64,000 nucleotides of DNA, from NCBI GenBank assembly GCA_009599575.1, contig VWND01000066.1:248001-312000 (forward strand), written 5' to 3'. This stretch comes from Blumeriella jaapii. Lineage: Eukaryota > Ascomycota > Leotiomycetes > Helotiales > Drepanopezizaceae. A model generated the notes under the pieces. The model had not been told where the DNA came from. It saw only the letters and a program-made list of their open reading frames with translations, and searched no databases. A program made the position numbers and the translations under genes. This document shows positions 45,928 to 57,168 of the stretch, one piece after another (the first letter of the stretch is position 1; the number at the start of each line of letters is the position of its first letter).

Positions 45928-47615
45928 ATGGCCGTTGCTACTGCACCTTTCATTCGGCCCCCGAGGCTCAAGCGGACCGCCCTTGTACGAGTTTGCGGCT
46001 GCCCAAGGCCGATCTCCTCGTCACGTGGGCATGGTCGTGAGGTTGAGAAGTTCCATATTACCTGTGCATCTTCGGGTTCAATCACGCTCGAGTGCGTACA
46101 GGAGTTCCTTGCCCATATTCAATCCACCATCAGACCCCTCAAGTGCGCCGGGTTGTGGTCTTTAAATGATCACGTGATCCCTGATCCGAAGTAAACAAAC
46201 AAAACACTGACTTCACCTCACAGTCTCTACAACTCCTCTGCTCTCAGCTCCCCCTCGAGCCCGCTGGTCATCCACCTCCCGCCCACCGGCACGCACAAGG
46301 CCACGGCGCATCCTCCCATTCCGTCCTATCTCTTTTCCGCCTCGGCCGCGCTCGTCTCCATCAACTACAGATGGCACAACCCGTTCCCGTCCTCGCCTAA
46401 CGCCCGACTGCTCTCCTCCAACGCAGCGTACAACCACCATCACCACCACCACCCCTTCCCCACACCCCTCCATGATACTCTTCACGCTTATCAGTATCTT
46501 CTCACGACCCTCCTCCCCCGACTCGCGCCGCCGCCGCAAAAGCAAGATGGCACCGGCAGGACATCGCTCTACGCGCGTCCCACGCCGCGGAAACAGCCCT
46601 TGCAGAGACCCATCCTGATCTACGGCTCTTTCGTCGGAGGCAGCATTGCGACCTCTCTCGCGCTCACCGAGTCCTTTGCCTCCAAATCCCTCCCGACCAA
46701 GATCGCCGGCCTGATCACCAAGAACGCCGTGTTCGACTGGACCCAGATCGCCACCACCATCGCCCCCACCACGCCGGAGAGACAGGACGAAGACATCTGG
46801 GACCGCGCATCCGCGGCAGCGTGGGACGCCGCAACCCTCCACGCGCTCAAGACGCACCTCTTCGTCTCCCCGGCGTCGGCGTTCGACGCCTTCGCCTCGC
46901 CCACGCAGTTCTTCCGCTCCCCGGGCCTCGCCGTGCCGCCGACCTGGCCTGTCCCAAGCTCCACCTCTACATCTCCAGCATCCTCACCCCAGCTTCCGCC
47001 GCCTCAACCGCGTCGGAAACAGAGCCCTTCCTCACTCCCCATTCCGGCCTTGATTACACCCGTACCGCCGCCATCGAGCCGCCCCTAGTCCCAGACCAAG
47101 ACTCCGCCACCGAGAGGCTCCTCAAGCGCCTCTCGGAGATGCAAGTGGAGCCGTCGACCCGGTCCGCCCCCCTCAAGTTCCCGTCCGCTGCCAGCGGGCT
47201 GCGCATCCCGCACTCGCTGTTTCTTTTCACGCCATCATCCACATCGGCATCATCCACATCGAAACCCGCGAGGAAGAAAAGCAGAGCGAGGAGCACGAGT
47301 ACGAGCAGGGAAAAAGACGTCGATGTGAAGGTCAATGCGGATCGGGATGCAGACAGCGCCATCACGCCCGGCAGCCAGGCGGAAACCATGGCGGCGCTGC
47401 TGCGCCGCAGCGTCTTCGTGCATGAGCTCTCGGCCTCGGGCCGGAAGGGATGGGGTGGGGATGGAAGAGAGGGGATGGATCCGGAGGCGGCGAGTGAAGA
47501 AAGGGCTGTCAGTGTTGGTGTTGGTCCTGGTTTGGATGGGAAAGTCGGGGAAAATGCGGGAGAGAGGGAAGAGGAGAAGGTGGTGAGGGAGTGGATCGAG
47601 GATGTCCTTGGCTAG
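45928..47615 (+). CDS. Alpha/beta-hydrolase-like protein with atypical nucleophile region; apparent frame break
   Basis: Exons 45928-46091 and 46224-47615 (132-nt intron). The N-terminus MAVATAPFIRPPRLKR leads to FHITCASSGSITL, LVIHLPPTGTH (strand plus oxyanion loop region), ALVSINYRWHNPFP and PILIYGSFVGGSIATSLAL. This series resembles the central fold of fungal alpha/beta hydrolases, but a clean GxSxG elbow is not seen; YGSFVGGS stands in its place, so activity is doubtful. The frame ends early after AVPPTWP; the plausible continuation CPKLHLYISSILTP lies one frame over, up to EWIEDVLG. One added base near 46,940 (GGCCTG) gives 518 residues. The C-terminal third is charged and low complexity. 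No substrate can be named. Confidence 0.7.
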
Positions 47616-48073
47616 GTGGGTAGTATCAGCATCTACTCATACTCATGTAATCATGGTGCCTCCGGCAGAGGCATACATCTATACATCTGTATGTGTAAAT
47701 GTGTAAAAATGTAAATACATTGATCCATACAGCCTTAGTGCTCTTCCCTCGTCAGCGAATTATGTCACTCTTGTGTTTTCGCCCATCAAATTTTTGCTTT
47801 TTTTCGAAGAAAGAGTAAGACCCATGCTTGTGCGACGCGATCTCTGCTCATGACAGCTTTCAGCTGATTCCCCGTCGCTGTGCTGCCTGTGGTTACCAAG
47901 TGTCTGTAGAGGATGCTCGACCACATGAGTAAGTCAATACTTGTCCCATGCTTAACACGTGTGGTTTGCCCCTCAAGACGGAGGGGTAATTTCGAGAGCG
48001 AGGTATGTAAGGTACTTGTGACGTTTTGAAAGGATATCACAAAACGAGGATCAATAAATACCCTCATCGCACT
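47616..48073. other. Intergenic region between convergent genes, no gene seen
   Basis: 458 bases shared as 3' flanks of the hydrolase-like gene and SCD; ATGTAAAT/ACATCTAT short repeats at 47,670-47,720. Confidence 0.5.
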
Positions 48074-48890
48074 TCAAACCAACACCGCCTCCGGCTCCGC
48101 GACGCGAACCTCCCCCTGTCCATCCTGTGCATCCTGGGTCTCCCCTTGCCCAGCACCGAACAGCTCCCTCCCCTCCTCAAACACCTTCTCGAAATCAAAC
48201 TCCCCCCACCTGATGTCCGGGTTCAGGCCGGCAAACAGCCACACGTCGCCCACCTTGCGATACCAGTGCTGGTTCGTGCTGTGCGCGTGGCCCTTGACCG
48301 CGATGGCCGTCAGGCTCGCGTCGGCGTACCGCTGGTGCGGCACGCGCAGCTGGTGCCAGCCCACGATCTCCGTCGCCGACACCTTCTCCCAGCGCGTGCC
48401 GCCGATGAAGTGCTGCGTCTTGAGGAGCGGGTTGCCGAGCACGGAGGGGCTGGAGACCATGGTGACGAAGTCGCGGGCCGGCATGGCCTCCCAGATTTGA
48501 GAGAGGAAGGAGCGGTAGTCGACCTGTGGTGGTGGCGGGGGTTGGAGTCAGTTGGTGGGGAATGGAGAAGGGAGGGAGGGAGGAAAAGAGAGAGAGAGGG
48601 AAAAGAGAGAGGGAGGGAAAAGAGAGAGGGAGGGAAAGAGAGAAGGAGGGAAAAGAGAGAAAGAGGAAAAAAGTGGGATGGGATACACGGAGTGTGGGCG
48701 CGATGCATTTGCGGAGGCGCGACCAGTCCTTGGAGTCGTAGCTGTCGGCCCACTCGAAGCAGGCGGCCATGCAGCCCATTACCTCTGTTTTCGCTCTCCA
48801 TTAGCAAAAGTTTCGAAATCTAAATGCAAAGCAGACTGGGCTGAACATACCCTCGAAAGTGAGATCGCTCTTCGTCTCTTGGCTTCCCAT
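48074..48890 (-). CDS. SCD1: Scytalone dehydratase (DHN-melanin pathway)
   Basis: Exons on the minus strand: 48890-48851, 48784-48687, 48523-48074; 195 residues. The enzyme removes water from scytalone and vermelone in 1,8-dihydroxynaphthalene melanin synthesis. Recognisable segments: [17 protein letters not shown] with the active-site Tyr/Asp, APTLR-VDYRSF rebuilt exactly across intron 2, [19 protein letters not shown] and [13 protein letters not shown] with the active-site His pair. It is a small NTF2-like barrel. The C-terminal 25 residues ([16 protein letters not shown]...) are a Gln/Glu-rich tail that I do not recall from well-studied homologues. Intron 2 is unusually long (163 nt) and carries GAGGGAAAAGAGA repeats. 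No other melanin gene lies in the window. Confidence 0.95.
48585..48675. repeat. Purine repeat GAGGGAAAAGAGA inside SCD intron 2
   Basis: Five to six imperfect GAGGGAAAAGAGAGAGG units within the intron. Confidence 0.9.
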
Positions 48891-49618
48891 TTTCGCGGAG
48901 TGGTTGGTAGATGTAGATGTGAATATTATCAACGTCGTGTCTCAGCTGAATGTATTTGGCGTCGGAGAACAAGAGAGTAAGGAGTATTGGCTCTTATAGA
49001 GCTCTCCGGTACGAATGTTACCTCGAGAAGAGATACATGTTGGTGGTTTCTTGCTGGCAACGTCGGTCTACGGACTGGCGGACTCGCGATGGCGGACTGC
49101 GTGGGGATTTCCGAGTGTCATTCCGCCCTCACTCCTGCTGTACAATCCCCGGGCTGACCTCCGTCTGATGAGATGATAGGTTGCAGAAAGGCTGAATCCT
49201 GCGAGGCGACGTATAGGAATAGCCATCGTGATGCAAGCAATGTAAGTCTTGATGCCGGGACTGGTGTACCAGTCTGTACTGTAGTAAGACAGAGGAAATC
49301 GCTGCAATTCGGGTCTGGGATGTGAGATAGCGTAAGGTCGTTTTTGGAAGTTGAATCAGTTGCCGTAGAACAGATAGAGACTCAGTAGCTATGTCTCTTT
49401 GTATCTACCATCTTTTCCACCTTCATCGTCGAGTGATGTTGAAAGGAGGTTTGATGCCAAGACCGCAAGGTTTCGGCTAAATGGCGGTGGCACCGGGTTA
49501 AGTCAACAAGTTCTAAGTTAAGCCGGCGATGAGCATATCTCAAGGACCCCCCTCTACAGCTTCTCGCTCGAACACAACACAACACACCACCCACGCATTG
49601 CTACATCGCACAAACGCC
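48891..49618. promoter_or_regulatory. Divergent promoter region of SCD and flavoprotein gene
   Basis: 728 bases. CT-rich and AACACAAC-type sequence lies directly before the flavoprotein start, and the start context GCCATGG is strong. Confidence 0.5.
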
Positions 49619-51517
49619 ATGGCAGATGGCGCTCGACTGAGCCGGCTGTTTCATCTGCCAAAGGCTACGTCTTTGTCCAGCATCGCAGACATGCGGGTCA
49701 ACGAGTCCCAGAAACTTCGAGTCCTGATCGCGGCCAACGGGTCCAAGGATGTCGCGCAAGCCTTGTCACTCGTCGTCCGACTGTCGAAGCATGCGAAGAT
49801 TGAGACCAAGGCAATCATCGACGAGGAATCATGGCCGGCACATCGGCTGTCGCAGGAGACGCTGGCGTTCCCGAATAGACTCTTCCGGCTGGGCCGAGAC
49901 ACGGATGAGGCGCACAAGGCGATCGAGCGCTCCCAGATCGATTTCTACAGGAAGCAGGCCTACGAGTTGTGTGGCTGGGCGGATATGATGGTACTGGCAC
50001 CGGTTGACGCGGATACCTTTGCGAAGATGCTGCACGGCATCGCGGACTGCCTGCTCCTGGAAATCCTGCGCGGATGGGATGTATCCAAGAAGATACTGCT
50101 GGTTCCCGGGATGTCGACGTCGATGTGGGAGAATCCGATGACGAAGAAGCAGTTGCACAAGGTGCAGAAGAAGTGGCAATGGGTACGGGTCATGCAGCCG
50201 ATACTCTGGGATTACGACGAAGGCCCGAAAAAGCGGGTGCTGGCTTGGGATGGCTTCAATGAGCTCGTGGATGCGATCAAGAACCAGGCCGAGCTTATGA
50301 CGATTGGACACGATGTGGACATTGCGGCTTCGGGGGCGGCGAGTCTGGCACGATACAATGTGAAGACGGATTGTCTGCTTCCACCCGAGATTTGGACTCT
50401 GATCTTCGAGCGTGTGGGCGACTGGGAAGTGGCAAGAGCACTCAACGTCTATGCGAATCTACCTACACCCACCGAGTGGCAGCCGAAGCCTGGAGATGAC
50501 AAGGACGAGCTTAGCATATATATGCGCTCTCTTGAATGGACGATCCTCACATGCGACACGGATAAGATCATTGCCAAGCTTAAATTGGCACCCGAGAACA
50601 TGAAGTTTCTATCCAGTCTTTGTGTGAAGCTCGTCATCAAATTCTGCCTGACTGATCTTCTCACCTATCTGGAAACGAATTTCAAAGATGTCTTCTGGTC
50701 GTCATTTGGCCAGAAACTTCTGCCCACCAAAGCATCTGCTGTCTATGGACGAACAGAGATCCTGGAGTGGTGGCGTACATCGCCGAGCTTTCTCTCCAAG
50801 GACTACAGCGCTGAAGCTATCGACGGCGCCTCCAAGTCCGGATTCGTGCATGTTCTGGACTGGTGGCGCCGCTCCGGGCTACCGCTCAAGTACACCGAGT
50901 CAGCGCTCGAGCAAGCCTCGTCCAAAGGCCACATCATAGTACTAGAGTGGTGGAAGCAAGCGAGCACGCTCCAAGGCACATACCACGTCGACGGTGACTC
51001 TCGACAGCGACACGCCTCCCCGTCACGCGCGGACGGCGGCACCAGCACGCCCCCTGAGCACCAGCCCGCGCTCCGCCTCAAGCCCGGCAAGTCTCTGCTC
51101 GCGGCGGCGCAGAACAACCAGTTCCTCGTGCTCCGCTGGTGGGACAACTCGGGCATCCCGGCGTCGCACTCGGAGGCAGTGGCCAAGATGGCGTCGGCAC
51201 ACGGCCACGTGGCGGTGCTCGAGACGTGGCGCGAGCTCAAGGGCGAGAAGATGGCCTTCGACTGCAAGGTGCTCGTCGAGCCGACCAAAAACGGCCATGT
51301 CGACGTGCTGCAGTGGTGGAAGAACCTCAGCCGGGGCGGCGGCGAGGACGGGCGGCCCGGCGCGCGCGTCGAGTACAAGACGTGCGATATCGAGGAGGCG
51401 CTGGAGGATAGCGTGGGCAGCGAGGGCATCGCCTTTGAGGTTAAGAAGTGGTGGGCGCAGAACGGTTTGAATCTGGGCGTGCAGGTTAGCGAGTGGACCA
51501 AGGTGAAGGTTTTGTGA
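49619..51517 (+). CDS. PPC-decarboxylase-fold flavoprotein fused to Trp-Trp ankyrin-like repeats
   Basis: A single exon of 632 codons from ATG 49619 (an upstream ATG at 49529 would add 30 weak residues). Residues 30-235 read as a Hal3/Coab-type flavoprotein domain: LRVLIAANGSKDVAQAL, CGWADMMVLAPVDADTFAKM, GIADCLLLEILRGWD and PGMSTSMWENPMT. The family signature PxMNxxMW has Ser in place of Asn, and the catalytic His that normally precedes ELRKWAD is not present (AYELCGWAD). It is therefore probably not a PPC decarboxylase. From about residue 370 on, seven repeats carry a core like EILEWWRTSP, HVLDWWRRSG, IVLEWWKQAS, LVLRWWDNSG and DVLQWWKNLS, an ankyrin-like helix pair with Trp-Trp. The fusion suggests a binding or regulatory role, perhaps as the Hal3 phosphatase inhibitors; this is inference. 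Confidence 0.82.
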   Translation: MADGARLSRLFHLPKATSLSSIADMRVNESQKLRVLIAANGSKDVAQALSLVVRLSKHAKIETKAIIDEESWPAHRLSQETLAFPNRLFRLGRDTDEAHKAIERSQIDFYRKQAYELCGWADMMVLAPVDADTFAKMLHGIADCLLLEILRGWDVSKKILLVPGMSTSMWENPMTKKQLHKVQKKWQWVRVMQPILWDYDEGPKKRVLAWDGFNELVDAIKNQAELMTIGHDVDIAASGAASLARYNVKTDCLLPPEIWTLIFERVGDWEVARALNVYANLPTPTEWQPKPGDDKDELSIYMRSLEWTILTCDTDKIIAKLKLAPENMKFLSSLCVKLVIKFCLTDLLTYLETNFKDVFWSSFGQKLLPTKASAVYGRTEILEWWRTSPSFLSKDYSAEAIDGASKSGFVHVLDWWRRSGLPLKYTESALEQASSKGHIIVLEWWKQASTLQGTYHVDGDSRQRHASPSRADGGTSTPPEHQPALRLKPGKSLLAAAQNNQFLVLRWWDNSGIPASHSEAVAKMASAHGHVAVLETWRELKGEKMAFDCKVLVEPTKNGHVDVLQWWKNLSRGGGEDGRPGARVEYKTCDIEEALEDSVGSEGIAFEVKKWWAQNGLNLGVQVSEWTKVKVL

Positions 51518-52436
51518 GCTTGTTTTGGCCGCTCGACGATGAAGAGGGACGAGAGAATGGGGTCTACCATGATGCATAGCGTACGTGGCGCGGGGGGGGG
51601 GGAGGGGGGCGTTGCAAATTGGGTCTTGAGGTTAAGCTAGGCTTCGTGTTGGAATGATCCATTTGATCTGTGTATGGGTATCAACTCAAAGGATTTCCCT
51701 ACAACTCCTCCGCCTGCTCGCTTGTCGTCACTTCGTACATACGTGCTCACGAGGCGGTAGGTATCACGATTGTCAACCAAGATCCCCGCCCTCCCTACCA
51801 CCTACCTCTAGGCTTCACTCCACCCCAACTTCCTCTCCTCAATCCCGAAGACGCAAACACCATCTCTAACCAGCCTGCTAGCATCCCAGATCTTCTTTCT
51901 CTTCCACTCTCTAGCCTCTTTCCAGCCTCAATCCCTCATAACAGGTCCACCCAGACACACACTGTCAGGCGTAGTAGGTACGTACGTATGTATGTAACGG
52001 CACCAGTACCAGTACAAGTACGAGTGTAATTGCCACGAGAAAACGAAGAGAGAGGGGTTGATGTAAAGTACAGACAGCGACGTAGGACCAGGGTTTTGTT
52101 AGACGTTGCATTTAGTTGAGTTTCAATTATGGGTGGGCTACCTGGGACCTTGCCTGCGTAAGGTACTTACCTGTATTATAGTTATCAATTACAACATGTA
52201 GATAAGTTGACTTTTGGGCATGGAGAAAAAGAGAGCGCGGCATTTGCGCATTCATAGTAGGGTTATTATTTACTACCAGTTTAGGTTGAAAGTCAGCACC
52301 GAGCCAGCAAGCATGTAAATCGTATGCTAGGCAGGAAGCGTGTCGTTGTGAATAGACATACCTAGGTGCCTATCACAGCTACCAATACAAAACTCCAATT
52401 GCAGTCCCCAGTGTAGCCCATTAAGCCTCTGTGCTC
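51518..52436. other. Intergenic region between convergent flavoprotein and HUL4 genes
   Basis: About 900 bases, no gene supported. It contains a G run (51,593-51,609) and GTACC/AGTACC repeats (51,975-52,025). Confidence 0.5.
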
Positions 52437-55400
52437 CTATGCAAAGCCAAAGCCCTTGCTATTTTCTAACGCCATGCCTAGCTTCTGCTTCAACACCTCC
52501 CGACTCGAATACTCCGGCAGCAGCAAGATCCCAAAACAGGTATAGCTCGTCGGCAAGTGGCTGTCGCCCACCCCATTGCGCTGCAGCGTGAACTTCAGGC
52601 CCCTCATGCCACCGACTGGCACGCGATCGCTGGCCGTGACGAACTCCAGCAGCTTCCGCTTCTGGTCGTGGTCGTACCGTTTGACGACGCTCCAGAAATC
52701 GCGGACCGAGCGGTGCGCCATGCCGCCGTCCCAGCCCTCGTACTGCGCCGTGCGCCGCATCTCCGAGATGTCAATCTCCTGCACGCCTTCGATAACGGAT
52801 TGCAGCGTTTCGGGACTGAAGAGCGTAGTGGCGCGGCGGTCGAGACAGGTGTAGAAGCCGGCTTTGAAAGCCTCGAACTGTGGGCGTACGGAGACGTCCG
52901 TCAACCAGTGGATGTAGTCGCTCACGTAGCTGTTGCGGTTGGCGTTGGTGACGGAAGGCGCATCGGTCGGGTTAGGGGAGTTTTGGAGTTCGGAAAATTG
53001 AGGCCAGTGGGTGGAGGAAGTGCCCATTTCGCGGCTGACGGGCTGGCCGAATTGCTCGACGCTAAATTCATAGGTACGTGCAAAGACGTCTTCGACCAGG
53101 CCGTTCTCTTCATCCCATTCCAGTAGCGCCGTGAGTCCATTTGCCAGCTCGGGCCAGCCATCTGAAATATGATGCAGTTCGGTGTTTTCTTCGTCGAGTA
53201 GTTTTCGATACAGTGCTTTGGGAAATGTGACGGGCAACGTGAGGCCGTTGTACACTGCCAGAGACACTATCATTCCGATTAACTGGAATTTCCATAGCGG
53301 TTCAGGGGATCCTGGTTGGAACCAGGTCATCTCTGTCCTTGGGTCGATTGTGAAGGTGCCGGCGCCAGGGTCGAGTGCCTCAGCAATAGCTAAGCGAAAA
53401 AACTCCTGCTGAACACCACCAGCATCCATGCCCTCTTCACCCCCGCCTTCTCCAAGCCGAATTCTCAGTGGCCGCATCAATTCCCGTTCTTCTCTTCTCC
53501 AGATCGCATTGAAGGTGTCCAAGAGAATATGACTTCTGCGAATGGCGAGAACCAAGTACTCGGACGTTGCAGTGCGCAAGCGCTCGAACAGTTTGTCTCG
53601 TCGACGATGATCGGAGATCAAGCCTCCTTCGCCCATGAAGTACGCAATAAGATGTCCTGTCGCGTTAGCTTTTTCATAAGCCTGGTTCATTTTGGAGTAA
53701 TGGACCGCCCGAAAATATGTTACAAGAGTCGCGGGGTTGAAGAGATATGGGTAGTCGAGTAGATGAACAGTTCGCTTGTTTTGGACGAACGAAAGCCACT
53801 CTAGGGGCATACCGATCGGATCTAAACGTTTTGCAAAATACTCGGTTCGGAAGTGGATGTCTCCTAGGAGAAGGGATTTGCGGTTTTCATCTGCGACAAT
53901 CAGTAATGTACTTATGTGATGGCAATAAACCTACAAATAGCGGCTATCATGGCCAAGGCACCACCTAGTGGGCCGTCATTGGGAACTATTGCAGACCCGT
54001 CCCACTCTTGGAGAATCACTGTCCGAGCCCAGTCAAGTATCAATGTTGGAACGCGCTTCTCATGGAAATCGCGTTCTTCTTTAGAGAAGTCGAGTACAGG
54101 AGGTTGTTCCAGAGTTGTATTTCTGAGAAACCCAAGTATGGTCTCAAGCATATCAGGCTCAGGAGATCCAGGGGTACGCACATCAAACTGACGGTTAAGA
54201 AGTTCGGTGAAATGGCGTCTTGTTGGGATTGCTGCAAACAGCCTGCGTGCAAGTCTAAACGCCAGCTCGTCTGTAAAGGCGTCCTCGTACTGGAGAAATA
54301 GCTCACGGGGCTCATGCGCCGAAGGCTCCCTTCCAAGTACAGTAACCCCGTAAGATCTGATGCGGGATATATTTGCGAGGTGACGTGTATCGAAGGTGAG
54401 GGGCGCCGATGCAATCAAAGCATGAAGACATATGTTCACTGTTCGTGCTGCATCGTAGGTTGATAGAGGCTCGCGAGATAATACTTTGCTGTCTTTCGCC
54501 CACTCATAGGCCAAACTCAACTTCTCTGGAGGCCTGAACAGAACGCCAGCAGCGTTCCACAGGCCATCGAAGACCAGAGACGGGGCGACTCTGGTCATGC
54601 GAAGGAGGAGATACCATAAAGTCTGTGAGTCTAACAGCTCAGATCCTTCATCGCTGAATGACCTCAGCAACGAATCAGGCTTCCCAAGGGTGTCGAAAAA
54701 GCTTTGCTCAATGAACACCTTCCACCTGTTTCTGAATAGTACAGAATGCGAAGATAGAAGAGGAGACAAGCTTCGGGACAGCGGGGTAGAGTCAGCACGA
54801 AATCTCTTCAGGCTGTCGTCTACGAATGAAGGCTGGAGTAAGTGTTGTTCAGCAGTCCCGTCTGTTTGCATGATATCACACAGTAGCTCAATCGCCTCAA
54901 TAGACAACGAAGACATTGATTGAGGGAGCAAAACCGCTTCTGCAAGTGGAGACTTGAAATCCGGCTTTGCATTGGGAACTGCCTGTGTGACACTTTGACT
55001 TTGCCTGTGCTCCAAGTCCCTATCTGACTTTTGATGATCTGTAGACCTTGTCAGATTTACAGGTTCCGTCTTGTCCTTGATAGGCGATTGCTGATTTTCG
55101 GATGTCTGAGAAGTGAGTTCAGAAGCATCATCGCTATTTCCATCATATTGGACTGTACCAAGAGATGCCGTCTGGACCACGTTACTGCTTCGCATCTTAG
55201 GACTAGAGACCAAAGCTGGGTGCGGCATTTTGCCGATGGGTTTTCGAGGCTGAACAACATTCGAAGCTGGAGGCGAGAGCGAATCATTAGTGGTTTCAGT
55301 TATTCTTGGCGACTTGCTGAAAATACCCTTTGGGGATTGAGAATCAATTAGATCAGCCTTCTTCGCCTCACTGGAGCGAGACACAGCGTCTTCAATAGCG

Positions 55401-56469
55401 TGAACTTTCTCGTCATGAGGAGAGGCTGACTTCGATTCTGGTGATTGAAGCGATTCAGAACCCAATGCCAAATGGCTTGGAGGTTCTAGTTCAGTCATAA
55501 GTGCCGTAGAAGAAAGCTTGTTGCCTTGAATGCTCTTCTCTGCTGTATCGCTGGCTGCGTTCGGAAATTCCGTATTTTCACTTGTACGCCGAGCTGAGTA
55601 ATCGTGGGCTCCGCTTGGTACTTCATCGTAGGGCGTATCAAGGTTTTCATTCAGAACTCCATCTGCATGTTGAGATTGTGCTAAGATTCCGAGGTTCCGT
55701 GGCGTAAGCCACTCAACCATCTTGAAGGCTACAGTGCCGAACACGTTCTGCACAAAGGATCGAGGATCTATGGTAGAAGGCTCTTCCAAAGCAGAGGTGT
55801 CAAACCGAGCAGTTCTTCTCAGACTCTCCGCCGAGAGCTTCTTCCTGGTGTGTTTATCAACACCCGGTAAATCCTCCACGAAGGCCCCATTCTTCGGAGA
55901 TTGTTTTCCATCTTTCCTCTTAGGGGTACCTGGGACGACCGATGAGGTACCATTCTCACTCGGGAGAGCAGATCTTAGCTTGACTGTCTTGGTGATGACC
56001 GGCGCTGGCCTTCCTACGCTCGCATGGTGGCAGAGACCCTGTTCTGGATTATCTTGACTCGCCATGTATATCGCAAGGGTTCGAGCACTGCTAGAGTCGT
56101 ATCGCCGTATGGGAACGCCGTTCGCAGCGCGTTTCCGGGAAGAAAAGCATGTCGCTGTTCTGCATGTCTCCGACTGGCAGCCGTATCGTATCTGCAAGAT
56201 GTATCTACGACTTTGTCAGATGTCGTACCTCGGCCTGGTCCGTCCACCACGCACCTTTCGACCAAGAGCTGGAAGTTGTGGCGCCTGCGAGCTCTGTGAA
56301 TACCGTAGACTCGTCTCGGGTCGTCGACATCAATTGTCAGTCGTTTCACTTCGTTCGGCGCGTCGTCTGGAAGCCGTGGGAAGGGCGCGGTTGCCCACAA
56401 GGCTGCGTAGATTTCGGCATCGCTGGCGGCGTCCGGAGCGTCGTGGGCTCTGCGCGCATCTCGAGTCAT
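52437..56469 (-). CDS. HUL4: HECT-type E3 ubiquitin ligase, Hul4 class
   Basis: Three exons on the minus strand: 56469-56255, 56204-53935, 53890-52437; 1312 residues. The N-terminus (RRVYGIHRARRRHNFQLLVER, then YILQIRYGCQSETC across intron 1) has a Cys-rich segment (CRTATCFSSRKR), as in fungal Hul4 proteins. A long Ser/Pro-rich middle follows. The HECT domain is complete (about 970-1312): EWLSFVQNKRTVHLLDYP, GGVQQEFFRLAIAEAL, FQLIGMIVSLAVYNGLTLPV, and the catalytic Cys in LPTSYTCFGILLLPEYSS about 35 residues from the end. HECT ligases accept ubiquitin on this Cys and pass it to substrates. Hul4 has been linked to nuclear RNA and protein quality control. The first-exon start is the only ATG that keeps the N-terminal homology. 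Confidence 0.93.
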
Positions 56470-57168
56470 GACATCAACCGTGGCGGATGGGATCTGAGGG
56501 AGGCTTGTTTAGAAGCACAGTGGCATCAGCTCAGGTAAAGAGAAGGAAAGGATACGGTGTGTATGTACTGTATCTGTACTGTGCTGTAGATGAACTTGAG
56601 CAGAAAGTCGGCGGCGCAAGAGCCAAGTCGTGGCCTCGGCGTTTGGGCGCGTGTGGCGCGCCTGTCGCGTCTATCGCGTCCATCGCGTCTGTCGTCTCGA
56701 TAACGATAACGGGCCGGATCAGGTCCGACACGGCCCGATGTTTCGCCGGCTTGCCCCTATTTCGCTCGTTTCGATTTTCTTGATATTTGTCTCGAATGCT
56801 ACAGTACTACAGTATAGTACTGTAACCACAGGATAGGGCAAAATTGAGATGCTGTATGTATTGTATGTAAATACTGTATGTACGTACCTACGTAAAGATG
56901 GAATTCCCGCATCTTCCACTCTCTGTCCCTTGATCTTTCTCATCTGTTTCTTCATCTTTTCGCCACCCACCATTTCTTTCACTGTCTGGCGCCGAGCCGT
57001 TATCAGGTGACTATCTCGGATTTCTCAGTGCACGTCTCCGCTTTTTCGCATTTTTATTACAGTTCCACCCCTCCCCCACCAAAGCAAGGCCGGAAACCAC
57101 AACACCACAACACCACAACCCTAAAACACCACTCACAAGCACGGAAATCCAGACTTGCGCGCTTCACC
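56470..57168. promoter_or_regulatory. Divergent promoter region of HUL4 and REI1
   Basis: About 700 bases with GTACTGTA-type palindromes (56,558-56,592; 56,796-56,826), a CGTCTATCGCGTCCATCGCG repeat (56,667-56,700) and CAACACCACAACACC repeats just before the REI1 start. Confidence 0.55.
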
